From: Hordeum vulgare subsp. vulgare
Lineage: Eukaryota > Streptophyta > Magnoliopsida > Poales > Poaceae
DNA length: 64,000 bases
Direction: 5' to 3'
NCBI RefSeq assembly: GCF_904849725.1
Contig: NC_058518.1
Location: 416,709,081 to 416,773,080 of the forward strand
The notes under the pieces were generated by a model, which searched no databases, was not told the origin of the DNA, and saw nothing but the letters and a program-made list of their open reading frames with translations. How positions within the stretch are numbered: the stretch's first letter is position 1; every line of letters begins with the position of its first letter. Below are positions 50,049 to 60,221 of the stretch, piece by piece. The position numbers and the translations under genes are program-made.

Positions 50049-53000
50049 TGTCGCATCCCTAACCCTTAATCAAGATAGCATTATGCTCATGTCTTCTTTG
50101 CATTTGCATCTAAGAAGTTTCAACAAAAACAACAAAGTGGCAAAGGAAATACTCAAAACCCTAGCCACCATTTCAATTAAAGGAAATCTCAAACTAGTTC
50201 AAAATCAATGAACCCAAAATGGCCTCAAGAAATGTTCAAACTTTCTGATAAATCATGAAAGTAAATGAGCATTGGAGAAAACTATTTCCTTGACACTTTA
50301 AGCATTTTGAATAAATGCAAAAGCCACTGGTTTCAAACTTTAAAATTTGAAATCAGAATCTATAAATTTCCAAAATTGTTGAAAACCTTGGAAATGAGTG
50401 GGGATATTATAACAAATATTGCAGGAGGTCTAAAATAGTTTTTACTTTTTGTTTTGGAGCTGAATTAATTAGCAAAACAATAATTAGCAAAACAGAAAAA
50501 CAAAAACAGAAAAAAATGGAAAAATTTTACCTGTCGCCTAAGCCTGGCCCGGCCCATCTCCCCGCTCGTCCCCTCCCTCGCGCCAGTAGGCAGCAGGAGG
50601 TGGCCGCCGCCCCCTCCGTCGCGGCCACGCACCTGCGTGCCTGCCTGGCCGCTGCCTCGCGCTGGCGACGACGGGGATAAGCTCCCCAGAGCCTCCCCTA
50701 TCCATTCCCCGCCTCGGTTCTCCTCCTCCTCCCGGATCTCCTCCTCCTCCTTGCTGCCGCCATTAGAGCCGAGCTCGAGCTCGAGCTGTCCGTGCCCCTG
50801 GCCATAGGATTCCCTCCCAGAGCACGCCTTTAGCTCCGCCTCATCGCCCTAGTCATCTCTGCAGAAGCCGAAGCTTCCTCGAGCCCTGCAACGCCCACAA
50901 CGCCGTTGTCTTCCACCTCCGGTCGCCGGACCTCTCCCGTCGATTCGTTGCCCCCAGGCCTTCCCCGAGCCGTCTAAGCTCTGCTCTGCACTCCCCGTGA
51001 GCATGCGGTCGTTTCCCCTAAGATTTCCCTGTTGATCCCCTCCTCTAGCTCTAGTTTCACCGGAGCCCGACGAGGACCGCCGCTGCCGCTCGTCGCCGGT
51101 AGCCCTCCGATGATCAGCTCGTCCTTCCGAGGGCACCAGCAGCTCCAGGTCGACGCGTAGATGCTGTAGCAGCTAAGAACCGAGCATAGATCCCCGTATT
51201 GCAAAGACCCCGATGACGCCCGAGCCTTGGCCGCCGCCAAGCTCGTCGCCGGCGTCATCTCCGGCCAGATCAGCCCCGGGAGGCGCAGAAATGAAGCTGC
51301 GGGAGACGTGTCGTTCCTCTGGTGCTCTCCGCGCAGCATTTGGCCCCCTGTGCGCCGTTTCCGAGCCCCTCCGTGCTAGTGGTTTCCGGAGGCTCCCCGC
51401 CGGCGAGGACGACCTCGCCGCCGGTGGATGTCGACGTGGCAAGCTAACCCAGCCGATTAGTGACCTAATCACTCGCTGACAAGTGGGCCCAAGGCCAAGT
51501 CAAACCTCAGTTAGGGCTGGTCAGCGTGGGATTAGTCCCACAGAGGCTGACCAGTGGGGCCCCCCTGTCAGGTTTGACCTGAACAGGTCGGCTGACCTGC
51601 TGACGTCAGCGTGAGGCAATAAATAGAATTTCCAGTTTAAAACTAATTCAGGAAATTGCTAAAAATTGTAAAAATCATAGAAATTAATCTGTAACTCCAA
51701 TGAAAATAATTTATATATGAAAAAGTATCAGAAAAATTCAAGGATTCTGATTATGCTATTTTCAACTATGTTTGAAAAAGTTACATAACCCTAAATTGTG
51801 GAATAAGGAATAATTCAATTCTTATAATCACTTTATAAATGGAATTTGCAAAAATATTCAAATTCCATTATATATACAATGATCACACACTGCCCTAATT
51901 ACAAATCAGTATCATAACATGACATTTCATGCATGTTAACATCAAGATGAACCGAGCATCAGGTCGAATCAATTAAACCGGTATCCGAGAATACCCGTTT
52001 GAATTGCTATTCGAATGTGATTCAAATCAACTCTAAACCTATTACATGTTGAAAATAATAACTTATCACCTTGCATTCTCATGCCATGCTCATGCATCAT
52101 TTTAAGTGCATATGATTGTTATTGAATGTTGCCATTCATTTCGGTAGGCTCCGCACCCCCGGATTCCACCGAATATCCGTCTGACGGATATCGTTCCTCC
52201 TCTGAGCAACAAGGCAAGCAACCCTTTTGATCATCCCGATAACTCCTATGTTCTTGCTCCTGCACCTATTCATTGCATTAGGATCAAATGCTTCAACTGC
52301 TTTTGCCACGATAGTTGGACCCACTTCCTTTGCATGACTTAACCTTGTCACAGTAAATAGCCGAACCTTGCAACCTAGCATACCTGGTAGTTGCTTGAGC
52401 TATGATGTGCCTTATCCTGCTATGCATGCTATGCTTAGAGTTGTGTATGGTCTGTCATCTGGGAGATGAACAGAAATGTGGAATGTGTTCGGTGAGCAAA
52501 GGTTGTGTGTTGAACTTGATTTGGTAAAGGTACCGGTGAAAGGCTGTGTAGGAGTACATGGCGGGTTGTTTCATTGGAACCGTCCTTAGGAACTGAGTTC
52601 CAAGACTAGATACTACCACATGCTGGGCCCTGAAATATGACCCCGCTCGGCCTATTAATCGCGTAGTACTCGGTCCAGGAGTTGCAAGTAGTTTCTGGTG
52701 TTTATAGTAATGCTAGAGGCCGTGCATGGTGCTGACCTGAGAGGTGGGCCGTGATGCGGTAGGCAGTGTCACGGTGTACCATGTGGCACCCGGATGGTGG
52801 GCTTGGGAACCCTGCGCACATCGTTTGAGGCCTTGGCGGAAACCTCGGCCGGACTTCCGTACGGGTTACTCTCAGATAGGCGATAAACCTGGACTAGGTA
52901 CTAGTGTGGTTAACGGTCGTGGCCGACTCCCTCGCTGGGCTTCCGCTTGAAGGTTGCCGAGGTGCATGACGTGCACATGGCGATAAGTGGCGACAGCGTG

Positions 53001-54200
53001 TGTGACGAAGTACACCCCTGCAGGGTTATGATCTATTCGAATAGCCGCGTCCGCGGATATGGACTACTTGGAGACATATGTTGTTCATAGATAACTTCAA
53101 TGGCTACTCATAAAATTTGTCAAGATAAGCGTGAGTGTCGTGGACGGCATTTCCGTATGGAGACGGAATGATTCCACGATAGTGTATTGTTATGGTGTTA
53201 GTGGACTCGTGTGCGAGAAATCAAGTTGTCAAAACTAATTTCAAAATGCAAGTTGTCTAGCCACGAGTCAAATGCTGGCTTCCCGCATGAAACCCCACAA
53301 TACCTTTTGATACCTTGCATGAGTAGTTAGTTCTCCTAAAGTCTTGCTGAGTACCTTCTTACTCATGTTTGCTTAATAAATGTTGCAGAGGTTGCTAATG
53401 ACCCTAATGGAGGGTTCTTCATAGACATCGACGACGACGAGTAGCTGGTGTCCCAGCTACGATCTGGCCCTACGTCGGCTCTGTAGTATAGTCAGGCCAT
53501 GTGCCCTCTAGTTGCACTGTCTGTACCCAGACAGTTTATAACTCTTCCGCTGGCTTGTATTTGTATGACTGCTATTATGGGTCGAGAGACCTTAATGTGT
53601 AATATTATGTGTGTGGCTCTTCCGAGCCTCTTGAATAAAGGTTGTATGTTTATGGTTATGTTGTGATGCCATCGATGTATCTATACATATCGGTATGCCA
53701 TGCGTACGTGTGTCATACTTGATATGTATGGGGTTCGAATACCTAGTCGTGAACTTTAGTAGCACTCCTTACAAGGAAATGCCCCCTTGCGATCCAACGA
53801 GCCTTGATAGTCCGCTACTGCTCCGGACACATTGGTTGACCGGCATGTGTCCTTCTTAGCTGTTGTGTCTGTCCTCTTTGGGGAAATGTCACGCGACGTA
53901 ATGGAGTCCTTGTAGCTTGCTACGACTCGTCTACGTTCGCTGATGACCGACACCTGCTTTGTTGGGTCATGTATGCATGTCCTTGTGCGGAACTGCCACT
54001 TTGGTTTATGACTAGACATGTCGATCCGGGTTCTTTGACATTGGATTGCTAGCGACACCTATCGCATACGTGAGTCAAAAGACGCAAACGGTCCCGGCTA
54101 AGGTAAGGCTACAGCCGTGGAGTTAACCGTGCGTGAGACCACAAAGAGATGCGATGTGTTACAGGCTGGATTCATATGGCTTAGGATCGGGGTCCCGACA
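50049..54200 (+). mobile_element. Left LTR of the gypsy element
   Basis: About 4,152 bp, TG..CA ends (..GGGTCCCGACA), followed four bases later by the primer site. The right copy (60208-62918) is very similar, with scattered substitutions and two clear length differences: a stretch of about 30 bp around 51380-51425 is missing on the right, and a short insertion near 62730 is absent on the left. A GC-rich centre (50530-51480) is flanked by AT-rich parts. Open frames in both LTRs are not conserved as coding units. Confidence 0.85.
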
Positions 54201-54204
54201 GCGT

Positions 54205-54217
54205 TGGTATCAGAGCC
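54205..54217 (+). other. Primer-binding site, initiator tRNA-Met
   Basis: TGGTATCAGAGCC is an exact match to the complement of the 3' end of plant initiator tRNA-Met, four bases after the LTR end. It confirms the plus orientation. Confidence 0.95.
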
Positions 54218-54635
54218 TGACTGACTGTAGGATTACTAAGCCAAACTGGTCGAAGTTGAGTCTAGAATTGCTTTAGTTATATATAAGGGAATTGTTTGTG
54301 GAAGGGAACGTAATACTCTTGTTCTCTTCCCAAGTTATTCTATTCTGGTCATCCTCGTCTCTTCTGCGGGAATTAAGGACTAGGTTACGCATCTTCTCCT
54401 AGGCTCGTGTTTCCGATCGGTAGCTTATAGGACTACGGGTCGAGAGATATTGGGTTTCTTTTATTCCCAGGAAGCAGGAAGTAAGTTTGATGATCAGAGA
54501 GTTGAACTTGATAGTTGAGTGGTTATGCTATTCCATTTTGGGTTGTCTCAAATTTGTTTTGAGCATTTACAGCCGTTATGCTGCCCAATTTTGCATTCAG
54601 AGCTCTAATGCTTTTGCATTACTCTCTATTTACAG
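54218..54635 (+). other. Leader of the gypsy element
   Basis: Untranslated sequence between primer site and first ORF. It ends in a pyrimidine-rich stretch and AG (CTCTCTATTTACAG) immediately before an ATG, which looks like a splice acceptor. Confidence 0.5.
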
Positions 54636-55409
54636 ATGCCTGGCCGTCCTTCTCGACAGGTGGTACGTCTGACCAGGTGCATTGATGTGCCGGGTCATAC
54701 GGCCATGTTGGTCAGGGTGATGTCGGTGTGCGGTTACCGCTGGTACCCCGAGTACACAGTGGAGGAACAGTACCGGGACTTCAAGCAGAGCCAGTACATC
54801 TGCACTGTTAGGGTATTCCCAGACTACCCTGGGGCTGAGGAGCCAATCCATTGGTCCTATGGGTTGGGAGTCACTGTTGACATGGCAGTACAAGATGCTG
54901 CCTATTCAATGCTGACTATTATGAGAGCGAGACATGCACTGCTGCAGAATTCAGAGTTCTGCTATGTTCCGACCTCTCGGTCTGGTGAAGAGGGATACCT
55001 CAGTGGAGTCTATTTTGATTCTTCTATGGAGGATCCACTTCTGCAGACCACTGTTGAGATGCTGGAGAACAGAGACAAGGATGCTCGTGCTCTCCGCATG
55101 GAGCTTTATGCTACCCGTGATCGTCTGTGGACAGCTTTGACGCAGCTGGCACCGGTAGTCCACACAGAGTATGGAGAGATGGAGATGCTGAACCCTGTTA
55201 GGAACCATCTTCCGGCCCACGTTGACTGGCCAGCTATAGGAGGAGTCACACCTCTTCGGGGACCCCTCTTACCACCAGTCAGGGGACCAAGGCCACATCC
55301 GTGTCCTTATGGATCCCAGGGATCTCAGGCTAGAGTGTTTCCTAATCCGCAGGTTGAGCTTCCAGGTCATGGAGGTAATCTCTATGAGATGTTCTATGCG
55401 GATGCCTGA
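54636..55409 (+). CDS. Additional ORF upstream of gag in the gypsy element
   Basis: An intact 257-codon frame lies between primer site and gag in the same orientation. It has none of the standard gag or pol domains. Residues 54-61 (YICTVRVF) and 72-79 look like beta strands and 80-103 like an amphipathic helix with AA..M spacing, an arrangement reminiscent of the C-terminal half of a double-stranded-RNA-binding domain; this is a weak structural guess. Residues 134-172 form a charged helix or coiled coil, and 200-240 are proline-rich. The start follows directly on an acceptor-like TTTACAG, suggesting translation from a spliced mRNA. The frame is open while gag-pol is broken, either by chance or because it decayed later. 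Its role is unknown; extra ORFs exist in several plant retrotransposon lineages. Confidence 0.6.
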   Translation: MPGRPSRQVVRLTRCIDVPGHTAMLVRVMSVCGYRWYPEYTVEEQYRDFKQSQYICTVRVFPDYPGAEEPIHWSYGLGVTVDMAVQDAAYSMLTIMRARHALLQNSEFCYVPTSRSGEEGYLSGVYFDSSMEDPLLQTTVEMLENRDKDARALRMELYATRDRLWTALTQLAPVVHTEYGEMEMLNPVRNHLPAHVDWPAIGGVTPLRGPLLPPVRGPRPHPCPYGSQGSQARVFPNPQVELPGHGGNLYEMFYADA

Positions 55410-55752
55410 GCTGTGAGCGGAAGGATAGTTTGGTAGTAGCCGTACATTCACAGTCCTGCGTGACTTGTGAAGTATGGTAGTAATGTGAAATGAATTCCGG
55501 AGGCCTAGATAAATAATGTATAGGAAGCTTGTAAGCCTCTGATGAGTAGTTCCACCATTTCAGTAGTTTGCTCTTCGGGTAAGTTTGTACTGAACTATGT
55601 AAGGGTGTGTATGAACCATGGTGTATATATAGCAGTTGCCTGTTACCATGTTGTTCGGATATTCATTTCCGCATTCCGTGTGTTCAGTACATTCTTAATC
55701 CATAGCTAGTATTGATATGATATTGGTCTAAGCTATGAGTTTGTTTGTCAGG
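55410..55752 (+). other. Spacer between the additional ORF and gag
   Basis: 343 bases with no frame of note. It ends GTTTGTCAGG just before the gag ATG, a second acceptor-like site, so it may be intronic in one transcript form. Confidence 0.4.
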
Positions 55753-57131
55753 ATGGTGTTCACCAGGTTGAACCGTGCCCCTGCTCATGAGCAAGGCGAG
55801 GGTAGTCAAGCGTCGCAGGAAGACCTGCCTCACCCACCTTCTCTGGTGGAAGTGATGCTTGAGGCAGAAAGAAAAAAAAGGGAGACCAACCGACTGCTAG
55901 AGCGTATTGAGCAGAATACGGCTCGACAGCCTAGGAATGCTGGAGTGTCCCTCAATGACTTCGTGAAGCTGAATCCTCCAAAGTTTCATCATTCCGTCGA
56001 TCCCCTCGACGCTGATGACTGGTTGTGCAGCATCTCACGCAAGATTCGCTCGACGAATGTGTCTGAGGCCGACAAGATGACCTTTGCGGCGTATTTCCTG
56101 GAGGGACCCGCCAATCTGTGGTGGGAGAATTTTGAAGCTATGCGTCCCGCTGAACCAGTGGCCACATGGGCAGACTTCAGTGCAGCTTTTCGTCTGCACC
56201 ATATTCCAGAGGGCCTGATGGACAGAAAGAGAGAGGAGTTCTGTGCCTTCACTCAGGGCAAGTTGTCTGTGGATGCCTATAGCCGCAAGTTCGGTAACCT
56301 CGCCCCTATGCAACAGAGGAGGTGTCTACTGACGCCAAGAAGCAAGCAAGATTCCGTAAGGGTCTGAGCCCTGAGCTCCGTCGAGACCTGCGCCTCCATG
56401 AGTGTGCAAGTTTTCAAGCCCTGGTCAACAAAGCGATCAGTGCGGAGACTGGTCATACTGACTTCGAAGCCACAAGGAAGCACTCCCGTGACTTCGGCTC
56501 ATCTTCTGGTTCCGCGTTTCCAAAACGCAGGCTGTGGGTTCCAAACAGTTCTCTGCCGCCAAGATACACTCCGAGGCCATCCTACGTGGCGCCTCAGATG
56601 AATCAGGCCAACCCTCCAGCAAAAGCTTATGGTGGTCCACCTAGCAATGTTGCACCACGTGCCAACCAGGTGATATGCTACAAGTGTGGAGAACCAGGGC
56701 ATTATTCCCGTGAGTGTCCTCAGAATGTGGGTGCCAAGCAACCCGGAAAGTCCGTCGGGCAGGCCAAGTCGGGCAAAGCTTTTTACGTGAAGCCAACTCC
56801 TGCACGTGGCCGTGTGAACTATGTGTCAGCAGAAGAAGCTGCAGAGGATCCCGATGTCATGCTGGGTACGCTTCTTGTTAATCATCACCCAGCGTCCGTT
56901 CTCTTTGACACCGGGTCTTCTCATTCCTTCATTTCAGAAAGTTATGCACAGTTGCATAACATGTCATTTTGTGATATGCCAATCCCATTGGTTGTCCAAA
57001 CCCCTGGTAGTAAATGGCAAACCTCTAGGATAACCTATGACAATGAAATTCTAGTAGACATGCTAGTTTTTCTAGCCTCATTGATAGCATTGAAATCTTC
57101 GGATATTAATATCATCTTGGGCATGGACTAG
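55753..57131 (+). pseudogene. gag and protease of the gypsy element, frameshifted
   Basis: The first frame (from the ATG at 55753) holds the retrotransposon gag core, with WW near GPANLWWENF and the ..LSVDAYSRKFGNL region. Near 56305-56312 one base appears to be missing, and homology continues in another frame through a basic linker to a CCHC zinc knuckle (CYKCGEPGHYSREC, near 56678-56720) and the aspartic protease (LFDTGSSHSFIS, near 56900). An in-frame TAG at 57129-57131 separates protease from reverse transcriptase. The parts would normally form one polyprotein that coats the RNA and cleaves itself. The breaks show the copy is not autonomous. Confidence 0.85.
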
Positions 57132-59876
57132 ATGTCAGCTCACTATGCCAAGATTGATACTCACTCTAGAAATGTCCAGCTTACCCATCCCTCGGGTGAG
57201 ATAGTAAATGTCTCTACTCGAGTTGCCAAATGCCAGCTCTATTCCTTAAATGACCCTCTTCCGGAACTTGAAGACATTCCGGTAGTCCGTGACTTTCCGG
57301 ATGTTTTTCTAGAGGAACTGCCAGGAATTCCACCTGACAGAGATGTAGAGTTTGTGATAGACCTTGTTCCGGGAACTGTCCCAATAGCCAGAAGACCTTA
57401 TAAGATGGCACCCCTAGAGCTAGCCGAACTTAAGAAGAAACTAGATGAGGCCTTGAGCAAGGGTTTCATTCGTCCTAGCTCTTCTCCTTGGGCTTGTCCC
57501 GTCCTCTTCGTCAAGAAGAAAGACGGAACGGATCGGATGGTTGTAGATTACCGACCAGTTAACCTGGTCACCATTAAGAACAAGTATCTGCTCCCCAGGA
57601 TCAACGACCTGTACGATCAGCTCGCTGGATCCTCAGTCTTCTCCAAAATGGATTTGAGGTTGGGATACCATCAAATCAAGATCAAGAACGGGGACATTCC
57701 AAAAATGGCTTTTGTTACTCGTTATGGCCAATATGAGTACACCGTTATGTCCTTCCATTTAACCAATGCCCCAGCCACCTTCTCTCGACTGATGAATTCA
57801 ATCTTTATGGAGTATTTGGATAAATTCGTCGAAGTATACCTCGATGATATTCTCATCTACTCGAAGAATGAACAAGAACATGCCGAGCATTTAAGGCTGG
57901 TATTGATGAAACTTCGAGAGCATCGCCTTTATGCCAAATTTTCAAAATGTGAGTTCTGGTTACCAGAAGTGACCTATCTAGGCCACGTAATCTCTGGTAA
58001 GGGTATTGCTGTCAATCCCGAGAGAGTTCAAGCTGTCCTTGATTGGACTCAACCTGAATCGGTTAAGCAAGTCAGGAGTTTTCTTGGTCTAGCGAGCTAT
58101 TGTCGCCGCTTCGTCGAGAATTTCTCCAAGGTTGCAAAGCCTCTAACTGAACTCCTCAAGAAGGATAAAAAGTTCGAGTGGACACCACAGTGTGAGCATA
58201 GTTTTCAGGAACTGAAAAGACGCCTGACTTCCGCACCTGTGTTGCTACCACCAGATTTTTCTAAGGACTTTGTTATCTATTGCGACGCCTCGCGACAAGG
58301 ATTAGGTTGCATTCTCATGCAAGATCTTCATGTGATCGCATACGCATCTCGACAGTTGCGTCCACATGAGGATAATTATCCCACACATGACCTTGAGCTT
58401 GCAGCTGTGGTCCATGCACTAAAAACCTGGCGACATTACCTTTTGGGTAATCGTTGCGAAATATTCACTGATCACCAAAGTCTGAAATATATCTTCACCC
58501 AGCCGGATTTGAATCTCAGGCAAAGACGGTGGGTTGAGTTGATCTCGGATTACAACTTAGGGATAACTTACACCCCGGGGAAGGCCAATGTTATGGCCGA
58601 TGCACTAAGTCGTAAATCTTATTGTAACAATTTGATGCTACAACAAGGTCAACCACATCTCCATGAGGACTTTCGGAAGTTGAATCTTCATATTGTTCCT
58701 CAAGGATTCCTTTCTACCCTGGTGGCGAAGCCTACTCTTAAGGATCAAATTATAGCTGGCCAAAAGCGTGACAAGGGTATATCACGGATCAAGGAGAATA
58801 TTTTTAGCGGAAACGCTAACGAATTTTCCATGAATGATCAAGGTGTTGTGTTCTTCCAGAATCGTTTAGTGGTTCCTAAGAACCCACATCTAAGGCAGTT
58901 AATCCTTAAGGAGGCTCATGATTCTCCTCTCACCATTCATCCCGGTAGTACTAAGATGTATCAGGACCTACGCCATAGGTTCTGGTGGACTAGGATGAAG
59001 AGAGAAATTGCTGAGTTCGTTGCTAACTGCGACGTTTGTCGCCGAGTTAAGGCGGAACATCAAAGGCCTGCTGGCACCCTTCAACCTTTAGCTATTCCTG
59101 AATGGAAATGGGATAAGGTTAGCATGGATTTCATTACCGGATTTCCCAAGACCAAGAAAGGAAATAATGCTATCTTTGTGGTCATTGACCGTCTTTCCAA
59201 AGTGGCTCATTTTCTTCCTGTTCGTGAGAGTATAACAGCTAGCCAACTAGCAGAGTTATATATCTCTCGAATAGTGTCTCTTCATGGTGTTCCCCTGGAA
59301 ATTAACTCGGACCGTGGAAGTATCTTTACTTCTCGCTTCTCGGAAAGTTTTCAGAATGCCATGGGGACTCACCTATCTTTTAGCACTCCTTTCCATCCCC
59401 AATCAAGTGGTCAAGTAGAAAGAGTGAATCAAATCCTAGAACATATGCTCCGAGCCTGTGTTATTTCGTTCGGTATGAATTGGGAGAAGTGCCTTCCATT
59501 CGCCGAATTCGCTTATAACAATAGTTATCAATCAAGCTTGGGCAAAGCTCCTTTTGAAGTTCTCTATGGACGAAGATGTCGAACACCTCTTAATTGGTCA
59601 GAAACCAGAGAGAGGCAACTCTTTGGCCCGGATATGATCCAGGATGCAGAAGAGCAGGTTCGCATTATTCGTGAAAAGTTGAAAACAGCCCAGTCTCGTC
59701 AAAAGAGCCAATATGATCGTCATCATAAGGCTGTGACCTTTGAAGTTGACGAGAAGGCTTACCTTCGGGTTACACCTTTGAAGGGTACCCATCGATTCGG
59801 TATCAAGGGCAAATTGGCTCCTCGTTACATTGGTCCTTTTCGCATTCTTGCCAAACGAGGAGAAGTTGCCTACTAG
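57132..59876 (+). pseudogene. pol of the gypsy element: RT, RNase H, integrase
   Basis: A long open stretch of 914 codons in frame with the protease upstream. Reverse transcriptase has FVKKKDG (about 127-133), the MDL aspartate (173-175) and YLDD (236-239). RNase H covers about 385-510, with YCDAS, the DLELAAVV glutamate and MADALSRK. Integrase has the HHCC zinc site (H..H..CDVC, about 595-640), the catalytic MDF and SDR aspartates and a glutamate in GQVERVNQ. All catalytic residues are present. It ends at a premature TAG (59874-59876), and the homologous tail continues in the same frame beyond. Confidence 0.9.
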
Positions 59877-60221
59877 TTGGAACTTCCTCCGCATCTTTCC
59901 AAGGTTCATGATGTTTTCCACGTCTCGCAACTCAGGCGTTGCTTCTCGGATCCTATCCGTGAAGTGGACCACGAAACGCTTGATCTACAAGATAACCTTT
60001 CTTACTGAGAATACCCCGTGCGTATTCTTGATCAAGCTGAGCGTACCACTCGACGTCGAAACCTCAAGTTTCTTAAAGTTCAATGGTCAAATCATTCTGA
60101 AAAGGAGGCAACTTGGGAAAGAGAGGATCGTCTCCGACTTGAGTATCCTGCGTTATTCCCAACGACTTCTAAATCTCGGGACGAGATTCTTTTGAGTGGG
60201 GGTGAGTTGTCACATCCCTAA
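59877..60221 (+). pseudogene. C-terminal integrase tail with chromodomain-like segment
   Basis: The frame continues from the TAG through LSKVHDVFHVSQLRR, the conserved end of the integrase core region, meets a TGA at 60006-60008, then reads PVRILDQ..FLKVQWSNH..EATWERE..YPALF, the variant chromodomain of Tekay-like chromoviruses. Such domains are thought to direct integration to particular chromatin. The frame runs through the polypurine tract and stops at TAA 60219-60221, 14 bases inside the right LTR. Confidence 0.8.
60190..60207 (+). other. Polypurine tract
   Basis: TTTTGAGTGGGGGTGAGT directly precedes the right LTR. A purine-rich G tract at this place is the usual plus-strand priming site of gypsy elements. 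Confidence 0.8.
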
